Source: Hyphomicrobiales bacterium
Lineage (GTDB): Bacteria > Pseudomonadota > Alphaproteobacteria > Rhizobiales > Beijerinckiaceae
NCBI GenBank assembly: GCA_930633525.1
Contig: CAKNFP010000002.1
Coordinates: 372,001 to 436,000, forward strand
DNA: 64,000 bases
Direction: 5' to 3'
A program made the translations under genes and the position numbers. The notes below the pieces were generated by a model. The model searched no databases and was not told the DNA's origin. It saw nothing but the letters and a program-made list of their open reading frames with translations. Below are positions 8,262 through 16,741 of this stretch, in pieces (the stretch's first letter is position 1; each line of letters begins with the position of its first letter).

Positions 8262-9182
8262 ATGTCCCGCTACATCATTGAGCGTATCTGTGAAGCGCTC
8301 GTTGCCGTATGGGGCATCGTGACGATCGTCTTTGTCGTCACCCGCATGCTGGGCGACCCCGCCGTCCTCCTCCTCCCCCTCGGGACGCCGGAAGCCCAGG
8401 TGGCGGCGCTCCGGGCCGAACTCGGCCTGGAGCGCCCCATGATCATCCAGTATCTCGACTTTCTCATCCGCGCTGTGCAGGGCGACTTCGGCCTGTCCTA
8501 CCAGTTCTTCCGCCCGGCGATGGACCTTGTGCTGGAGCGTCTGCCAGCGACCGCGATCCTCGCCGGCTCGTCGATTGTGCTCGGTGTGATCATCGGCTCG
8601 CTCGCGGGCTTCGTCGCCGCCGTCAAACGCGGCTCGTTTCTCGAATTTCTGGCCATGACGGTGGCTCTCCTGGGGCAGGCGACACCGGTGTTCTGGCTCG
8701 GCATCATGCTGATCCTGTATTTCGGCGTGAACCTCGGCTGGCTGCCGACCGGCGGGTGGGACAGCCTGGCTTCGCTTGTCCTGCCTGTGCTGACGCTCTC
8801 GATCTTCGTCGCGGCCACCGTCTCGCGGCTGTTCCGCTCCAGTATGCTTGACGCCCTGTCGGAGGATTATGTCCGCACGGCACGCGCCAAAGGGCTTCCG
8901 CCCGTCACGGTCTACACCCGCCATGCCGGACGCAACGCCCTCATCCCCGTGGTCACCATGGTCGCCATCCTCACCGCCGAACTCCTCGGCGGCTCGGCCG
9001 TGACCGAGACCGTGTTCTCCTGGCCCGGTGTCGGCCGGCTCCTGCTGCAAGCCATCGAGAACAAGGATTTCCCGATCATTCAGGCCGGGGTGTTCCTGAT
9101 CGCCGTCATATTCGTCGGCACGAATCTGCTGATCGACCTGATCTATCCGCTGTTGGATCCGCGCATCCGGGTGACGCGATGA
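8262..9182 (+). CDS. ABC transporter permease, DppB type
   Basis: A 306-residue membrane protein with six predicted transmembrane segments. The N-terminal RYIIERICEALVAVWGIVTIVFVVTRMLGDP is typical of DppB/OppB. The EAA loop reads DYVRTARAKGLPPVTVYTRHAGRNALIPV, and ETVFSWPGVGRLLLQAIENKDFPIIQ is the conserved family segment. It begins 10 nt after the binding-protein stop and overlaps the next permease by ATGA, so the trio is one operon. It must borrow ATPases from elsewhere. Confidence 0.95.
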   Translation: MSRYIIERICEALVAVWGIVTIVFVVTRMLGDPAVLLLPLGTPEAQVAALRAELGLERPMIIQYLDFLIRAVQGDFGLSYQFFRPAMDLVLERLPATAILAGSSIVLGVIIGSLAGFVAAVKRGSFLEFLAMTVALLGQATPVFWLGIMLILYFGVNLGWLPTGGWDSLASLVLPVLTLSIFVAATVSRLFRSSMLDALSEDYVRTARAKGLPPVTVYTRHAGRNALIPVVTMVAILTAELLGGSAVTETVFSWPGVGRLLLQAIENKDFPIIQAGVFLIAVIFVGTNLLIDLIYPLLDPRIRVTR

Positions 9183-10033
9183 TCGTCGCGCTTCGCAAAG
9201 TCCGCACATTCGCCGGCGGTCATAGTGGCTGGATCGGCCTCGTCCTGCTGGCGGCGGTGATCCTGATCGTCATGCTCGCGCCGTTCTTCGGCCTGCCGGA
9301 CCCTGTCCGCAACAATCTGCGTGGCCGTTTCGCGCCGCCGTCTTTCAATTTCCTCGATCTGGCGAGCTATCCGCTCGGTGGCGACCATCTCGGGCGCGAT
9401 CTCTTCAGCCGGATCGTCTATGGCGGCCGGGTCAGTCTCATGATCGGCGCGCTCGCCGTCGGGCTCGGCGGCGTCATTGGCGTCGTCGTGGGCTTGTTCG
9501 CCGGCTTCTACAAAGGCTGGGTCGATCGCATCCTGATGCGGCTGGTCGACGTACAGTTGTCGATCCCGCTGATGCTGCTTGCCCTCCTGGTGGTGGCGGC
9601 GTTGGGCCCGAGCCTGCAGAACCTCATCATCGTGCTCGCCCTGACGAGCTGGGTTCGCTATGCCCGCGTGGTGCGCGGCCAGGTGCTGGCGGTGCGCGAG
9701 CGCGAGTTCGTGCAATCGGCCTATTCGATCGGTGTCGGCAATCTGCGCATCATCTTCGTTCACATCCTCCCGAATGTTCTGACGCCCGTCCTGGTGATCG
9801 CGACGCTTGAGCTGGCGCGCGTCATCATCCTTGAGGCCGGCATGAGCTTCCTCGGCCTCGGCGTGCAGCCACCGTGGCCGAGCTGGGGGCGGATGCTCGC
9901 GGAGGGCCGCAACTACATGGGCACCTATCCCGAGGTCTCGGTCTTTCCCGGCCTCGCGCTCTTCATCACCGCGCTCGCCGTCAATCTTTCCGGAGACTGG
10001 CTGCGCGACCGGCTCGATCCCAAGTTGCGATGA
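9179..10033 (+). CDS. ABC transporter permease, DppC type
   Basis: A 284-residue inner-membrane protein, partner of the 8262 permease. DppC hallmarks are PLGGDHLGRDLFSRIVYGGRVSLMIG after the first membrane segment, the EAA loop FVQSAYSIGVGNLRIIFVHILPN, and FLGLGVQPPWPSWGRMLAEGRNYM near the C-terminus. Start and upstream stop overlap by 4 nt, which implies translational coupling. hyuA starts ~48 nt downstream, so import and hydrolysis genes are likely co-transcribed. Confidence 0.95.
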   Translation: MIVALRKVRTFAGGHSGWIGLVLLAAVILIVMLAPFFGLPDPVRNNLRGRFAPPSFNFLDLASYPLGGDHLGRDLFSRIVYGGRVSLMIGALAVGLGGVIGVVVGLFAGFYKGWVDRILMRLVDVQLSIPLMLLALLVVAALGPSLQNLIIVLALTSWVRYARVVRGQVLAVREREFVQSAYSIGVGNLRIIFVHILPNVLTPVLVIATLELARVIILEAGMSFLGLGVQPPWPSWGRMLAEGRNYMGTYPEVSVFPGLALFITALAVNLSGDWLRDRLDPKLR

Positions 10034-10081
10034 CCCTGGCCCGCGATTGGGCCCATCGCGTCGTTGAACAGGAATTGTGAA

Positions 10082-12115
10082 ATGCTTCGCATCGGCATCG
10101 ATATTGGTGGCACCTTCACCGATTTCGTCGCCTGGCGTTCTGCCGGCGGCGAAACGGTGTCCTTCAAGGTGCCGTCCACCCCGCCGAACTACGCCGAGGG
10201 CTTCAAGGCCGGCCTGACGGAAATGCTCGGGCGCGTCGGCGCCGGTGCAGACGAGGAGATCATGATCGTCCACGGCACCACCGTCAGCACCAATACGGTG
10301 ATCGAACGCTCAGCCCCCCCGGTGGCACTCCTGACCACAGCCGGCTTCCGCGACGTGCTCAACCTCCAGCGCCTGCGCCTGAAGCAGCCCACCGACATCT
10401 TCAACCAGCGCGTGCCGGCGCTGGTGCCGCGCCATCTCGTTTTCGAGATCGAGGAGCGGCTGATGGCCGACGGATCGGTACGCAAACCCGTCGATCTCGA
10501 CGGCGTGCGACGGGCGGCACGCACCGCGCAGGAGCGGGGCGCGACAGGCTTTGCGCTCGCCTTCTATCACAGCTATCGCAACGCCGCCCATGAACTGGCG
10601 GCGCGCGAGGCGATCCGCGACGAACTCGGCGACGTGGACGTGTCGCTCTCCAGCGAGATCTGGCCGCAGATCGGCGAATACGAGCGGGCGGTCGTGGCTG
10701 TGCTCAACGCTTTCGTGAAGCCGAAGATGAACACCTATATCGCCGATATCGAGGCGTTCCTGGCCGATACCCTGCCCAAGGCGAGCCTGTTCATCACCCG
10801 CTCGAACGGCGGGGCGATGGCGGCGGCCGAGGCGCGCCAGTTTCCCGTTCAAACGCTTCTCTCCGGCCCGGCCTCCGGCGTCACGGCCGCGCTCGCGGTG
10901 GCCGAGCGGCTCGGCAGTGGGCAATTCCTGACCTTCGACATGGGCGGCACCTCGACGGACGTCTCGCTGATCCGCAACGCGACGGCCACGGTCTCGTCGA
11001 GCGCCGAAGTCGGTGATTTCCCCCTCAGCATGCCGGTCACGGAAATCGAGGCGATCGGCGCCGGCGGCGGTTCCATCATCTCGCTCGACGGCCGTGTGCT
11101 GCGCGTTGGCCCCCGCAGCGCCGGCGCCCGCCCGGGACCGGCCTGCTTCGGCCATGGCGGTACCGAGCCCGCGGTCTCCGACGCCTATCTCCTCTGCGGC
11201 TATCTCAACCCCGACAACTTCCTCGGCGGCCGCATGCGCCTCGACCGCGCCGCCGCCGAGCGGGCAATGCAGCCTGTCTGCGATGCGGCGGGGCTCGACA
11301 TGGGAGCCGCCGCCGAAGCGGCTTTGACAGTCGCTACCTCCAACATGGTGGCGCGCGTGCTGCCCTATCTTGCCCGCCATGGCGTGGACCCGGAGGACGT
11401 GACGCTCGTCGTCTATGGCGGTGCCGGCTCGCTGCACGGCCCACTGCTAGCCCGTGAGATGGGCATCGGCCAGGTGCTCATCCCGCCGACGCCGTCTGTG
11501 TTCTGCGCCTCGGGCGGTCTCGTCACCCAGCTCGTCCATGACACCGTGGCAACCGTCCACGGCCAGACGATCGATGCCGATGTTCTCAAGGCGGAATTCG
11601 CCGAGATCGAGACCCGCGCCCGGGAGTGGCTGGCGGGGCAGATCGCGCCGGAACTTCTCGTCAAGGTGGCGATCGCGCGTTTCGTGGAAATGCGCTACCG
11701 CGGCCAGTCCTTCCAGTTGCAGGTCAATGTTCCCGAGGACGTGCTCGCCGCCGGCGATCTCGGCCGTCTCGCCGAGGCCTTCCATGCCGAGCATGACAGG
11801 CTCTACAGCCATTCCGACCCCGGCGCGGAGGTCGAATATCTGCAGCTGCGCGTGCGCATCTCCGGCGCGCTACCGGCGCCCGGCGCCGACGAGGCGAAGC
11901 TGCGCGACATGCCTGTTGAGCAGGCGGGCAGCCGGCCGATCCGCATTGCCGACAGCTGGCGCGAGGCGCCGGTGTTCGACCGCGCCCGACTCGCCGCGGG
12001 CTCCCGCATTCCCGGCCCCGCCATGATCGAGCAGGACGACACGACCATCCTCGTGCCGCCCGATTTTACCGCCGTCGTCAACGACTTCGGCGATCTCATC
12101 CTGTCCCGCGAGTAA
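10082..12115 (+). CDS. hyuA: Hydantoinase/5-oxoprolinase subunit A (ATP-binding)
   Basis: A 677-residue subunit of the HyuA/5-oxoprolinase/acetone-carboxylase-beta superfamily. The N-terminal phosphate-binding loop is IDIGGTFTDFV, and the second ASKHA-type loop is FDMGGTSTDVSL. The AIGAGGGSI and VYGGAGSLHGP segments are also conserved. With HyuB it carries out ATP-dependent opening of a five-membered cyclic amide such as 5-oxoproline or N-methylhydantoin. ATG 10082 fits the family N-terminus MLRIGIDIGG; an ATG 6 codons upstream adds nothing conserved. It lies 5 nt upstream of hyuB. The real ring substrate is not determinable here. Confidence 0.93.
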   Translation: MLRIGIDIGGTFTDFVAWRSAGGETVSFKVPSTPPNYAEGFKAGLTEMLGRVGAGADEEIMIVHGTTVSTNTVIERSAPPVALLTTAGFRDVLNLQRLRLKQPTDIFNQRVPALVPRHLVFEIEERLMADGSVRKPVDLDGVRRAARTAQERGATGFALAFYHSYRNAAHELAAREAIRDELGDVDVSLSSEIWPQIGEYERAVVAVLNAFVKPKMNTYIADIEAFLADTLPKASLFITRSNGGAMAAAEARQFPVQTLLSGPASGVTAALAVAERLGSGQFLTFDMGGTSTDVSLIRNATATVSSSAEVGDFPLSMPVTEIEAIGAGGGSIISLDGRVLRVGPRSAGARPGPACFGHGGTEPAVSDAYLLCGYLNPDNFLGGRMRLDRAAAERAMQPVCDAAGLDMGAAAEAALTVATSNMVARVLPYLARHGVDPEDVTLVVYGGAGSLHGPLLAREMGIGQVLIPPTPSVFCASGGLVTQLVHDTVATVHGQTIDADVLKAEFAEIETRAREWLAGQIAPELLVKVAIARFVEMRYRGQSFQLQVNVPEDVLAAGDLGRLAEAFHAEHDRLYSHSDPGAEVEYLQLRVRISGALPAPGADEAKLRDMPVEQAGSRPIRIADSWREAPVFDRARLAAGSRIPGPAMIEQDDTTILVPPDFTAVVNDFGDLILSRE

Positions 12116-12120
12116 TTGCC

Positions 12121-14100
12121 ATGGATCCCGTCCGCACCGCCATCATGAACAATCGCTTCACGGCGATCGTCGAGGAAGCCTCGGCCGTTCTGCACCGCAC
12201 GGCGCATACCACCTTCGTCAAACTCGTGCAGGACTATCAATGCGCGCTGGCGACGCCCGATGGCGATATCTTCGCCTATCCGAGCCAGTCCGGCGTCACC
12301 GTGTTCATCGGCCTGCCCCTGCAGGAAACGCTGGATCGCATCGGCCGCGAGAATTTCGAACCGGGCGACTGCTACATCACCAACGACCCGTTCTTCACGG
12401 ACGGCCTGGTCACGCACATGATGGACGTGACCATGATCTACCCGATCTTCCGCGACGGCGAACTCCTCGCCTTCGGCTGGTCGTTCGTCCACGCGTCCGA
12501 CATTGGCGGCGCGGTGCCGGGCAGCATTTCGCCGGCCTTCACCGAGACCTTCCAGGAAGGGCTCCGGGTGCGGCCGATCAAGCTGTTCCGCCGGGGCGAG
12601 CTCAACCCCGACGCCAAGAACATCTTCCTCGACAACAGCCGCATCCCCGAGGAAATGTGGGGCGACTTTCAGGCCATGCTGTCGGCGCTCAAGAGCATGG
12701 ACCGGCGCCTCAACCAGCTCTGCGACCGCTACGATGTCGAGACCGTGCGCACCGGCATGAAGGAGGTCATCGATTTCGCCGAGTTGAAAGCCCGATCGGT
12801 CATCGCCCGCATTCCCGACGGCGAATATACCTTCTCCGACTATCTCGAAGGGCTGGAAGAAAACCAGCACGCCCACGTCATCACCACCATGCGTGTCAAG
12901 GGGGAGGAAATCGAACTTGATTTCACCGGCACCGACCCGCAGGTGGCAGCCGCCTACAACTTCATCATCGGCGAGCGCACGCATCCCTATGTGACCCAGG
13001 CGCTGACCTATTACATGATGAGCCTGGAGCCGGGCGCGCCGAAGAACGCCGGGCTGCTGCGGCCCATCACCATGAAGGCGCCGCGCGGCACGGTCATCAA
13101 CGCCGAATTCCCGGCGGCCATGGGCTCGCGCGTGGCGGCGGGCACGCGTGTGTTCGACACCGTGCTCGGTTGTCTCAACCAGGCCTTGCCGCATGGCTTG
13201 ATGGCGGCGGGGGCCGGCATGGTCGGCATCATCGTCGTCAATGCCCGTGACCCCTCAACCGGGCGGCCGCGCGTGAGCGTGCTCAACCCGATCATCGGCG
13301 GCGGCGGCGGGCGCACGGGCATCGACGGCATCGACGGCGTCGACGGCCGCTCCGGTGCGCTCAAGAGCATCCCGACCGAGGTCATCGAGGTCGAGACGGT
13401 CATGCATATGCGCGCCTGCCATCTCGTGCCCGACACCCAGTCGGCCGGCCAGTGGCGCAGCGGCGCGGCGCTGGTGATGGAGATCGAGAACACCGGCCTC
13501 GAAGCCAGCATGACCGTGCGCGGCATGAACCGCTTCAACTTCCGCCCCTGGGGCTTCCGGGGCGGGCATTTCGGCAAGCTCGGCGAAGTCATTTTCAAAC
13601 CGGCCGGCAAGCCCGAGGAGTCGATCGGCAAGATCCGGGTGCTGCAGATGAAGCGCGGCGACGCGGTGCGGATCATCACGCCGTCGGGCGGCGGTTTCGG
13701 CGATCCCTTCGCGCGCGATCCGGAGCTCGTGCGCTGCGATGTTCAGGCGGAACTTCTCGGCGCGGCCGAAGCGAAGGTCCGCTACGGTGTCATCACCACG
13801 GCCGAGGCAGTCGACGTGGCTGCGACCGAGGCGGAGCGCGCCTCACGGCCCCATGGCGAGGTGCCGCAGTTCGCCTTTGGCCCGGAACGCGAGCGCTACA
13901 ACGAGATCTGGACACCGGCGATCCGCTCCTTCCTCGCGGGCGAAATCCTGCGGCGGCCGAAGTCCTATCGCCATCTCATCATCGAGCATGTGCGCGAGGT
14001 GCTGACGGTCGCGGGCAAGCCCGTTTCGGAAGCCGACGTGCTGGCGGCGATCGCGGAAGCGGAGGCCATCGTCGCGGGCATTACGCCGAAGGCGGCTTGA
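12121..14100 (+). CDS. hyuB: Hydantoinase/5-oxoprolinase subunit B
   Basis: A 659-residue hydantoinase B family protein, partner of HyuA. Family landmarks are ASAVLHRTAHTTFVKLVQDY near the N-terminus, GDCYITNDPFFTDGLVTHMMDVTMI, and FPAAMGSRVAAGTRVFDTVLGCLNQALP. The C-terminal ITPSGGGFGDPFARDPELV is present. The last ~110 residues extend as in many 5-oxoprolinase-like subunits. It is the final gene of the 6716-14100 importer/hydrolase operon, and the REP-like element at 14180 follows. Confidence 0.93.
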   Translation: MDPVRTAIMNNRFTAIVEEASAVLHRTAHTTFVKLVQDYQCALATPDGDIFAYPSQSGVTVFIGLPLQETLDRIGRENFEPGDCYITNDPFFTDGLVTHMMDVTMIYPIFRDGELLAFGWSFVHASDIGGAVPGSISPAFTETFQEGLRVRPIKLFRRGELNPDAKNIFLDNSRIPEEMWGDFQAMLSALKSMDRRLNQLCDRYDVETVRTGMKEVIDFAELKARSVIARIPDGEYTFSDYLEGLEENQHAHVITTMRVKGEEIELDFTGTDPQVAAAYNFIIGERTHPYVTQALTYYMMSLEPGAPKNAGLLRPITMKAPRGTVINAEFPAAMGSRVAAGTRVFDTVLGCLNQALPHGLMAAGAGMVGIIVVNARDPSTGRPRVSVLNPIIGGGGGRTGIDGIDGVDGRSGALKSIPTEVIEVETVMHMRACHLVPDTQSAGQWRSGAALVMEIENTGLEASMTVRGMNRFNFRPWGFRGGHFGKLGEVIFKPAGKPEESIGKIRVLQMKRGDAVRIITPSGGGFGDPFARDPELVRCDVQAELLGAAEAKVRYGVITTAEAVDVAATEAERASRPHGEVPQFAFGPERERYNEIWTPAIRSFLAGEILRRPKSYRHLIIEHVREVLTVAGKPVSEADVLAAIAEAEAIVAGITPKAA

Positions 14101-14179
14101 GGGGCAGGCGGGAGAGCGCCGCTTCCGTAGCCAGCTCTTCTATTTTAAGTGGACCAATCTCCCGCGAAACCGTGCCGAT

Positions 14180-14282
14180 CCTCCCCCGACCCGGGGGAGG
14201 TGGCTCGCGAAGCGAGACGGAGGGGGACCCACCCGACTTGCCTTCCATGAAGCCATGCCATCCTCCCCTGGAGGGGAGTGAC
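14180..14282. repeat. Palindromic intergenic repeat, C-rich variant
   Basis: CTCCCCC (14181-14187) pairs with GGGGGAG (14193-14199). A small GCTCGC/GCGAG hairpin, GGAGGGGGACCC and a final CCTCCCCTGGAGGGG stem (around 14263-14278) follow. It lies between the convergent hyuB and isomerase genes, so it may also end transcription on either strand. Confidence 0.72.
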
Positions 14283-14288
14283 CGCGCT

Positions 14289-15113
14289 TCAGCACACCGT
14301 GTGGAAGCGCTCGACGCAGGTGGCGAGCACCTCTTCGCCCGGGCGTTTCCACCAGTTCTCGGCGGAGAAAATCTCCACCTCCTGATGGCCATGGAAACCC
14401 GCTGCCTCGATCATCCGCCTGATGCCCTTAAGGTCGATGACGCCGTCTCCCATCATGCCGCGATCGAGCAGAAGATCGCGCGTCGGCACCAGCCAGTCGC
14501 AGATGTGGTGCGCGAGGATGCGGCCCAAGGTGCCGGCCCGCGCGATCTGCCGAGCAAGATCGGGGTCCCACCAGACGTGGTAGACATCGATGGCGACGCC
14601 GACGCCGTCCCCTAAAAGCTCACAGATGTCGAGCGCCTGGCCGAGCGTGTTCACGCAGGCGCGGTCCGCCGCATACATGGGATGCAAGGGCTCGATGGCG
14701 AGCGGCATGCCGGCGGCGCGGGCATGCGGCAGGATGGCGGCGATGCCGTCGGCCACCATCTCACGGGCATGGACGATGTCGCGCGAGTTCTCCGGCAAGC
14801 CGCCCACCACCAGTACCAGACAATCAGCGCGGAGGGCGCAGGCTTCGTCGATGGCCCGCTTGTTGTCGTCGATCGCCGCAGTGCGACCGGCCGCGTCAGC
14901 CGCCGGGAACATCCCGCCCCGGCACAGACCCGTAACCTTGAGGTCGTTGCTCGCGACGAGACGGGCTGCCTCGTCGAGACCGATCTTGGCGACCTGATCA
15001 CGCCACGGAGCGATCGCCGTGATGCCCTGCGCAAGGCAGGCATCAACCGCCTGGCGCATGTCCCACTGCTGGCGCACGGTCGCGAGATTGATGGAAAGAC
15101 CTTCTACGGGCAC
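14289..15113 (-). CDS. Sugar phosphate isomerase/epimerase family protein (TIM barrel)
   Basis: A ~274-residue xylose-isomerase-like TIM barrel (IolE/hydroxypyruvate-isomerase superfamily). Visible strands include GLSINLATV, VTGLCRGGMF, CLVLVVGGLPE, PLAIEPLHPMYAADRACVNT (metal-ligand Glu) and VGVAIDVYHVWWDP (ligand Asp-x-x-His). Next come AHHICDW and GFHGHQEVEIFSAENWW. The start is GTG 15113 because AAGGAGAG (15118-15125) sits 4-5 nt upstream; ATG 15128 falls inside that site and the longer ATG 15155 form lacks similarity. It is on the same strand as the DUF993/dehydrogenase pair but separated by ~440 bp of repeats. Confidence 0.88.
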   Translation of the reverse strand: MPVEGLSINLATVRQQWDMRQAVDACLAQGITAIAPWRDQVAKIGLDEAARLVASNDLKVTGLCRGGMFPAADAAGRTAAIDDNKRAIDEACALRADCLVLVVGGLPENSRDIVHAREMVADGIAAILPHARAAGMPLAIEPLHPMYAADRACVNTLGQALDICELLGDGVGVAIDVYHVWWDPDLARQIARAGTLGRILAHHICDWLVPTRDLLLDRGMMGDGVIDLKGIRRMIEAAGFHGHQEVEIFSAENWWKRPGEEVLATCVERFHTVC

Positions 15114-15210
15114 GCTTCTCTCCTTCATCGCGGCTCGCGCCGCATGTCGATGCATTTATGAGTAGCCAACGCGGCCGCTGGTCCGCTTTGTAACGTGCAG
15201 TCGCTAGCGT

Positions 15211-15312
15211 TCCCTCTCCTTTGAGGGAGAGGGACAGGGTGAGGGCCGCAGCCTTGCGGCAGAATACCCCTCACCCGGCTCTTCGAGCCGACCTCTCCCC
15301 GCCGGGGAGAGG
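15211..15312. repeat. REP-like intergenic palindromic element, CCTCTCCCC type
   Basis: CCCTCTCC (15212-15219) pairs with GGAGAGGG (15226-15233). CCGCA/TGCGG forms a small stem (15246-15259) and GGCTC/GAGCC another (15277-15289). CCTCTCCCC (15292-15300) pairs perfectly with GGGGAGAGG (15304-15312). The order of stems and the GGGTGAGGG / CCCCTCACCC pair match the element at 6291-6400. Confidence 0.87.
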
Positions 15313-15356
15313 TGAGGGCGCGGATACATAGCGCGCGTAGCGAGTTTCCAGAGCGT

Positions 15357-15470
15357 CATCCTCGGCGGCGCGTAGCGCCGGGAAGAGGATCCATGAATAC
15401 CGTCGATCCTGGTCATTCCGGTCGGTGTTCATTGATCCCCGACAGCCGCTGATCGCGGCTTCGGGGATGA
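15357..15470. repeat. GTCATCC/GGATGAC-bounded intergenic repeat
   Basis: GTCATCC opens the element. It contains the small stems GGCGCGTAGCGCC and CCGCTGATCGCGG, with GAGGATCCATGAATACC in between, and closes with GGGGATGAC. Its vocabulary (ATCCATGAATACCG, GTCATTCCGG, GGGATGAC) recurs at 22655-22724. This looks like a second dispersed palindromic family. Confidence 0.65.
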
Positions 15471-15550
15471 CAAGTGGACGTGACAGTGGGCCGTCTCGCT
15501 GGCAGGAAACTCAACTCACGCCAGTTTTTGATGACCCGCTGCAAAAGGCC

Positions 15551-16741
15551 CTAGTCAACGCCTGCCACCGCAAGCACCTTGCGCATGCGGGCGGCCGCGA
15601 GGTCCGGGTCCTTCAGGCAGCGCGCGGCATCGGCCAGCCGGAACAGTTCGGCCAGATGCACGATGGAGCGGGCGCTTTGCTGCCCTCCGAGCATGGTGAA
15701 ATGGTCCTGTAGGCCATTGAGATAGGCGAGGAACACGACGCCGGTCTTGTAGAAGCGGGTCGGCGCCTTGAAGATATGGCGCGACAGCGGAACGGTCGGC
15801 GCCAGGATCTCGTGGAAGCCGGCCTGGTCACCTGCTCCAAGCCGGGCAAGACCCGCCGAGGCCGCCGGGGCGATTGCATCGAAGATGCCGAGCAGTGCAT
15901 GGGAATAGCCCTGCTCGTCACCGGCGATCAATTCGGCATAGTTGAAGTCGTCGCCCGTATACATGCGCACGCCGGCGGTGGCGTTGCCGGCGGCCATGAG
16001 CCGCCGCATGCGGATCTCCTTGTCCTTCGAGAGGAGGGAGACCTTGATGCCGTCGACCTTGTCCGCATGGCTGGCGATGACGTCGAGGCAGGTCGCCATC
16101 GCCGCGTCATGGTCGCCCGAGCCCCAGTAGCCTTCAAGCGCCGGGTCGAACATCTCGCCGAGCCAATGCAGAATGACCGGCTCCTTGACCTGCGCGAGAA
16201 TGCGTCCGTAGACGCGGGCATAGTCATCCGGGCTCCGGGCCGCCTTGGCGAGCGCACGGCTCGCCATCAGGATAATGCGCCCGCCCATGGCTTCGATCGT
16301 CTCGATCTGCTCTTCATAGGCGCGGATCACGTCGTCGATGGTGACATCGGGGGAGGGGGCCAACTGGTCCGTGCCGGCACCGACGGCGATCAGCGCGCCG
16401 GGACGGCTGCGGGCCGCCTCCAGCGAATGCCGGATGAGCGTCTGGGCATTGGCCCAGTCGAGGCCCATGCCGCGCTGGGCGGTGTCCATCGCCTCGGCGA
16501 CGCCGAAGCCGAGATCCCACAAATAATGGCGGAAGGCGATCGTCTTGTCCCAGTCGATCGCGATATCGAGCCACGGATCATTATTGGCAAACGGATCCGC
16601 GACCACATGCACGGCCGCATAGGCGATGCGGTTGAACTGAGGCGCCGCGCCCGATGCCGGGGCCGGGAGGGGGGCGTTGCGGACCGTGTAGGTCTCGAAG
16701 CCGCCGTCCATCTTGGGGAGGGAGAGGTTCGTCATGGCCAT
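15551..16741 (-). CDS. DUF993 family protein (dihydrodipicolinate-synthase-like TIM barrel)
   Basis: A 396-residue protein of the DUF993 family, related to the DHDPS/NAL class of Schiff-base aldolases. Recognisable segments are IAYAAVHVVADPFANNDPWLDIAIDWDKTIAFRHYLWDLGFGVAEAMDTAQRGMGLDW, LIAVGAGTDQL, PVILHWLGEMFDPALEGYWG and VDGIKVSLLSKDKEI. In the last, the Lys is the likely Schiff-base residue. ATG 16741 overlaps the dehydrogenase stop as TGATG, so they are coupled. The family has no established reaction that I know of; an aldol cleavage of an oxidised sugar is inferred from fold and neighbours. Confidence 0.87.
   Translation of the reverse strand: MAMTNLSLPKMDGGFETYTVRNAPLPAPASGAAPQFNRIAYAAVHVVADPFANNDPWLDIAIDWDKTIAFRHYLWDLGFGVAEAMDTAQRGMGLDWANAQTLIRHSLEAARSRPGALIAVGAGTDQLAPSPDVTIDDVIRAYEEQIETIEAMGGRIILMASRALAKAARSPDDYARVYGRILAQVKEPVILHWLGEMFDPALEGYWGSGDHDAAMATCLDVIASHADKVDGIKVSLLSKDKEIRMRRLMAAGNATAGVRMYTGDDFNYAELIAGDEQGYSHALLGIFDAIAPAASAGLARLGAGDQAGFHEILAPTVPLSRHIFKAPTRFYKTGVVFLAYLNGLQDHFTMLGGQQSARSIVHLAELFRLADAARCLKDPDLAAARMRKVLAVAGVD

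Larger units (their letters stand above)
15114..15550. other. 437-bp repeat-filled intergenic region
   Basis: No gene seen. It contains two palindromic repeats of different type (15211-15312 and about 15357-15470), annotated separately. It splits the otherwise co-directional isomerase from the DUF993 and dehydrogenase genes. Confidence 0.6.

Noticed and set aside
8193..10273. Long minus-strand frames under the first permease pair
   Set aside because: Rich in His/Asp/Arg, typical of antisense to hydrophobic permease genes.
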